Origin: Bacteroidota bacterium
GTDB lineage: Bacteria; Bacteroidota; Bacteroidia; Flavobacteriales; Flavobacteriaceae
NCBI GenBank assembly: GCA_947468985.1
Contig: CANINJ010000057.1
Location: 1 to 9,689, forward strand
Length of the DNA stretch: 9,689 nucleotides
Direction: 5' to 3'
The notes under the pieces were generated by a model. That model saw only the letters and a program-made list of their open reading frames with translations, made no database searches and was not told the DNA's origin. Below are positions 6,771 through 9,689 of this stretch, piece by piece (the stretch's first letter is position 1; every line of letters starts with the position of its first letter). Made by a program: the position numbers and the translations under genes.

Positions 6771-9323
6771 ATGGATGATAATTTTTCACCAAGGGTAAAA
6801 GATGTAATAACGTACAGTAAAGAAGAAGCCTTTCGTTTAGGTCACGACTTCATTGGAACAGAACACTTAATGCTCGGTATCTTGAGAGATGGCAACGGAA
6901 CAGCCATTGATATTTTGAATAATTTATCAATTGATTTGGATTTTTTACGTAGAAAAGTAGAAATCCTAAGTCCCGCCAATCCAAGGAATGAATTCAACAA
7001 TGAAAAGAAAAATTTACATCTTACCCGTCAAGCGGAAAGAGCATTAAAGACAACTTTTCTTGAGGCTAAAGTGTTTCAAAGCACCTTAATTAGTACTGCA
7101 CATTTACTTTTGTGCATACTTCGAAATGAGAATGATCCAACAACCAAGCTGCTTAACAAGTTAAAAATTGATTATGACACAGCTAAAGAACAATATCTAA
7201 ATATGACACCAAATAATATTGAAGGTGAATTCTTAGAAAATTTACCAAGAGCCGAATCTTATAATGAAGATTCAGGACAAGATGACAGTCTAAAAGGCGA
7301 TAGTTTTAATAATCCCGCCAATAAATCAAACAAAAAATCCAAAACCCCTGTTTTAGATAATTTTGGGAGAGATTTAACAGAAATGGCCGAAGAAGGAAAA
7401 TTAGATCCTGTAGTGGGTCGTGAAAAAGAAATTGAGCGTGTTTCTCAAATTTTGAGCCGACGTAAAAAGAACAATCCATTGCTAATTGGAGAACCTGGAG
7501 TGGGAAAATCTGCTATTGCAGAAGGTCTTGCTTTGCGAATTATCCAAAAGAAAGTCTCTCGAATTTTGTTTAACAAACGTGTTGTAACCCTTGATTTAGC
7601 TAGCCTTGTTGCAGGAACAAAATACCGCGGACAGTTTGAAGAACGAATGAAAGCGGTAATGAATGAATTGGAAAAGAATGACGATATTATTCTTTTCATT
7701 GATGAAATTCACACTATTGTTGGTGCCGGCGGAGCAACGGGTTCTTTGGATGCTTCCAATATGTTTAAACCCGCACTTGCCCGTGGTGAAATCCAATGTA
7801 TTGGAGCTACAACATTAGACGAATACCGACAATATATTGAAAAAGATGGTGCTTTAGAGCGCCGTTTCCAAAAGATAATCGTCGAACCAACTTCTGTTGA
7901 AGAAACGATTACCATATTAAATAATATCAAAAATAAATACGAAGACCATCATAACGTAACTTATACAGACGAAGCAATTGAGGCGTGTGTGAAATTAACA
8001 AACCGATACATGTCGGAGCGTTTCCTTCCAGACAAAGCCATTGATGCGCTTGACGAAGCAGGTTCTCGTGTGCACATTACCAATATTGAAGTGCCAAAAC
8101 AAATTTTGGAATTGGAACGTCAATTGGAAGAAGTTCGTGAACTCAAAAATTCTGTAGTTAAAAGACAGAAATATGAAGAAGCCGCAAAACTTCGTGATGA
8201 TGAAAAACGCATCGAAAAAGATTTGGCAATTGCCCAAGAACAATGGGAAGAAGATGCCAAAAACAATCGTATTTTAGTTACCGAAGACAATGTCGCAGAT
8301 GTAGTTTCTATGATGACAGGAATCCCTGTAAATCGTATTGCACAAACCGAAAGTAATAAGTTAGCTAAACTTCCTGAACTTATTCAAGATAAGGTAGTTG
8401 GACAAAATGAAGCGGTAATGAAAATCGCTCGTTCTATTCAACGTAATCGTGCGGGATTGAAAGACCCAAACCGACCAATTGGTTCCTTCATTTTCTTGGG
8501 ACAAACGGGTGTTGGAAAAACACAATTAGCCAAAGTTTTAGCCAAAGAATTATTCGATTCTGAAGATGCTTTAGTACGAATTGATATGAGTGAATACATG
8601 GAAAAATTCGCGATTTCAAGATTGGTTGGAGCGCCTCCAGGATATGTTGGTTATGAAGAAGGCGGACAATTAACCGAAAAAGTAAGAAGAAAACCTTATT
8701 GCGTCGTATTATTAGATGAAATCGAAAAAGCGCATCCTGATGTTTTCAATATGATGTTGCAAGTTTTAGATGACGGCTATTTAACAGATAGTTTGGGTCG
8801 CAAAATCGATTTTAAAAACACGATTATCATTATGACTTCTAATATTGGTGCACGCCAACTGAAAGATTTCGGTCAAGGCGTTGGTTTTGGAACTGCTGCT
8901 AAAATTTCGCAAGCCGATGACAATTCTAAAAGTATCATTGAAAACGCACTTAAAAAAGCATTTGCTCCCGAATTTCTTAACAGAATTGACGATGTAATTG
9001 TTTTCAATGCCTTAGAAAAACACGATATTGATTTGATTATCGAAATCGAATTGAAGAAATTATACGCAAGGGTTAAAGAATTGGGTTACAACCTTAATTT
9101 ATCAGATAGCGCCAAAGCGTTCATTGCCGAAAAAGGATTTGACAAACAGTTTGGTGCCAGACCACTAAAAAGAGCCATTCAAAAATACGTTGAAGACGCT
9201 CTGGCAGAGGAAATCATTACCAGTAAAATCACTTCTGGAGACGAGATTTATATGGATCTGGACGAAACTTCACAAGAATTATTCGTCAATGTGAAAAAAG
9301 CACCAGAACCTACAAATCAATAG
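6771..9323 (+). CDS. clpC: ATP-dependent Clp protease ATP-binding subunit ClpC
   Basis: ClpC is a hexameric AAA+ unfoldase that feeds proteins into ClpP in the cytoplasm. Counting from [12 protein letters not shown] (850 residues), the order is: two N-domain repeats (about 1-145); a polar acidic linker (146-196); AAA-1 with Walker A GEPGVGKS (240-247), Walker B ILFIDEIH (307-314) and arginine-finger-like ERRF (363-366); and a short coiled-coil middle domain with a UVR-like [14 protein letters not shown] (467-480). AAA-2 follows, with Walker A GQTGVGKT (577-584), Walker B VVLLDEIE (645-652) and sensor 2 GARPLKR (795-801). VGFG (704-707) fits the [LIV]G[FL] ClpP-binding loop, so it should partner ClpP. 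The short middle domain and UVR motif favour ClpC over ClpB. The frame runs up to a TTG at 6720, but I use the ATG at 6771: the 17 extra residues lack conservation features and the likely promoter overlaps them. No mcsA, mcsB or ctsR genes are adjacent, unlike in Bacillus. Confidence 0.96.
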   Translation: MDDNFSPRVKDVITYSKEEAFRLGHDFIGTEHLMLGILRDGNGTAIDILNNLSIDLDFLRRKVEILSPANPRNEFNNEKKNLHLTRQAERALKTTFLEAKVFQSTLISTAHLLLCILRNENDPTTKLLNKLKIDYDTAKEQYLNMTPNNIEGEFLENLPRAESYNEDSGQDDSLKGDSFNNPANKSNKKSKTPVLDNFGRDLTEMAEEGKLDPVVGREKEIERVSQILSRRKKNNPLLIGEPGVGKSAIAEGLALRIIQKKVSRILFNKRVVTLDLASLVAGTKYRGQFEERMKAVMNELEKNDDIILFIDEIHTIVGAGGATGSLDASNMFKPALARGEIQCIGATTLDEYRQYIEKDGALERRFQKIIVEPTSVEETITILNNIKNKYEDHHNVTYTDEAIEACVKLTNRYMSERFLPDKAIDALDEAGSRVHITNIEVPKQILELERQLEEVRELKNSVVKRQKYEEAAKLRDDEKRIEKDLAIAQEQWEEDAKNNRILVTEDNVADVVSMMTGIPVNRIAQTESNKLAKLPELIQDKVVGQNEAVMKIARSIQRNRAGLKDPNRPIGSFIFLGQTGVGKTQLAKVLAKELFDSEDALVRIDMSEYMEKFAISRLVGAPPGYVGYEEGGQLTEKVRRKPYCVVLLDEIEKAHPDVFNMMLQVLDDGYLTDSLGRKIDFKNTIIIMTSNIGARQLKDFGQGVGFGTAAKISQADDNSKSIIENALKKAFAPEFLNRIDDVIVFNALEKHDIDLIIEIELKKLYARVKELGYNLNLSDSAKAFIAEKGFDKQFGARPLKRAIQKYVEDALAEEIITSKITSGDEIYMDLDETSQELFVNVKKAPEPTNQ

Positions 9324-9345
9324 TTTTCATTACCTTTAGAATACT

Positions 9346-9386
9346 AAAGCCCGCATTGATTCATAGCAAGGCGGGTTTCTTTTTTA
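9346..9386 (+). terminator. Rho-independent terminator of clpC
   Basis: AAGCCCGC (9347-9354) pairs with GCGGGTTT (9371-9378) as an 8-bp stem with one G-U pair and a 16-nt loop, followed by CTTTTTT (9379-9385). It lies 23 nt after the clpC stop, so clpC appears to be transcribed alone. Confidence 0.88.
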
Positions 9387-9400
9387 TAAATATTTCTTTT

Positions 9401-9469
9401 TTTAGAGCGAATTGCACCCGCATTTTTGCAATAGCAATTCCTAAATACGTGAGGACAATTCGCTCCAAA
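9401..9469. repeat. 69-nt imperfect inverted repeat with a third internal copy of the arm
   Basis: GAGCGAATTG (9405-9414) and CAATTCGCTC (9456-9465) are perfect complements. Beyond an A/C mismatch (9404/9466) three more pairs extend the stem to 9401-9403 with 9467-9469. Inside, GCAATTC (9434-9440) can instead pair with GAATTGC (9409-9415), competing with the outer stem. It stands alone between the clpC terminator and the next promoter. It has no transposase or coding potential and no T-run. It could be a palindromic intergenic element of the REP or MITE type or a protein site. I do not recognise the family. Confidence 0.7.
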
Positions 9470-9521
9470 TTCTATTTATTTATAGTATTGATAATTAGCT
9501 CTTTAGTTTTGTGGAAAAAAC

Positions 9522-9552
9522 TTTGTGGATACAGAAAAAAGAATTACTTTTG
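9522..9552 (+). promoter_or_regulatory. Exact consensus Bacteroidota promoter for the right-edge gene
   Basis: TTTG (9522-9525), a 19-nt spacer and TACTTTTG (9545-9552) match TTTG-N19-TAnnTTTG at every fixed position. Transcription should start near 9557-9560, giving a leader of about 110 nt before the ATG at 9672. The -33 region is doubled: TTTGTGGA occurs at 9508-9515 and again at 9522-9529. Such a perfect match suggests a strongly expressed gene. Confidence 0.82.
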
Positions 9553-9554
9553 CA

Positions 9555-9619
9555 CACCTTTTGGTGAATAGGAGTTTCCTTTGGGTAATAAAAAATCAAA
9601 CAAACAACTTCTGTTGTTT
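9555..9619 (+). promoter_or_regulatory. Structured 5' leader of the right-edge gene
   Basis: Three small hairpins can form in the leader: CACC-TTTT-GGTG (9555-9566), AGGA-GTT-TCCT (9570-9580) and AAACAAC-TTCT-GTTGTTT (9602-9619). None is followed by a terminator T-run of useful length. The middle one contains AGGAG (9570-9574), the only Shine-Dalgarno-like site noted next to a possible start here. If the gene is a ribosomal-protein gene, a leader binding its own product would be a reasonable guess, but nothing in the sequence proves it. Confidence 0.45.
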
Positions 9620-9679
9620 TCTTTCGCATTAAGAAACTCGAGAAAATACAGAATACAAATTTTTTATCAGCATGTCTGA
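9581..9679 (+). CDS. Possible 32-codon leader ORF (speculative)
   Basis: A TTG at 9581 lies 6 nt after AGGAG and opens a 32-codon frame ending in TGA at 9677-9679. It overlaps the next gene's ATG (9672) by 8 nt in another frame. The peptide would be basic (four Lys, three Arg) with a short hydrophobic LLLFSFAL stretch. The geometry would allow translational coupling. Against it: TTG starts are uncommon, Shine-Dalgarno use is rare in this phylum, and an open frame this short is expected by chance. Confidence 0.15.
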   Translation: MGNKKSNKQLLLFSFALRNSRKYRIQIFYQHV

Positions 9680-9689
9680 ACAATTAAAA
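9672..9689 (+). CDS. 5' end of a gene starting MSEQLK, possibly 30S ribosomal protein S1
   Basis: Only six codons are visible before the window ends. A strong consensus promoter and a leader of about 110 nt upstream, with the clpC terminator before it, make a true gene start likely. From memory, ribosomal protein S1 of Flavobacterium species begins with MSEQ, which is why I mention rpsA; six residues cannot establish it. No Shine-Dalgarno precedes the ATG. Confidence 0.5.

Noticed and set aside
7445..8243. Several minus-strand open frames opposite clpC
   Set aside because: They overlap each other and the strongly conserved ClpC AAA-1 and middle domains, and none resembles a known family.
9356..9571. 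71-codon plus-strand open frame after clpC
   Set aside because: It starts inside the clpC terminator and runs through the inverted repeat and the consensus promoter. The product is non-descript and rich in Phe, Ile and Lys, as expected from AT-rich non-coding DNA.
9495..9683. 62-codon minus-strand open frame at the right edge
   Set aside because: It is antisense to the promoter, the leader and the start of the edge gene, and has no recognisable features.

Overview
The window looks like a housekeeping segment of a Bacteroidota chromosome, most likely Flavobacteriaceae and plausibly Flavobacterium. The DNA is AT-rich. Promoters fit the Bacteroidota consensus TTTG-N19-TAnnTTTG. The five visible gene starts or junctions have no clear Shine-Dalgarno sequence. 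The ClpC and GyrA proteins read like flavobacterial members, for example a GyrA with Thr at the E. coli Ser83 position.

Layout: (1) 1-460 is the 3' end of lysA (diaminopimelate decarboxylase), cut by the left edge. (2) 601-2424 is a two-gene operon coding for a split transketolase, with a TPP-binding N-terminal subunit and a pyrimidine-domain C-terminal subunit, behind a good promoter at 546-575. (3) A long bidirectional terminator hairpin (2445-2498) separates this operon from a convergent minus-strand pair. (4) That pair is gyrA (6504-3874), followed 20 nt later by an exported TPR protein (3853-2519). (5) A 266-nt divergent intergenic region (6505-6770) holds two inverted repeats and weak promoter candidates. 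(6) clpC (6771-9323) ends at a rho-independent terminator (9346-9386). (7) The last 300 nt hold a 69-nt imperfect inverted repeat with competing pairings, an exact consensus promoter (9522-9552), a structured leader, and the first six codons of a new gene (MSEQLK), possibly rpsA.

The genes serve separate core functions: lysine and peptidoglycan precursor synthesis, the non-oxidative pentose phosphate pathway, DNA supercoiling, and ATP-driven protein unfolding for ClpP. I see no mobile element, CRISPR array, tRNA or rRNA, and no defence or biosynthetic cluster. The least explained sequence is non-coding: the 9401-9469 inverted repeat, the leader at 9553-9671 with its cryptic short ORF, and the inverted repeats between gyrA and clpC. 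I do not claim an undescribed system. These are the places I would look again.
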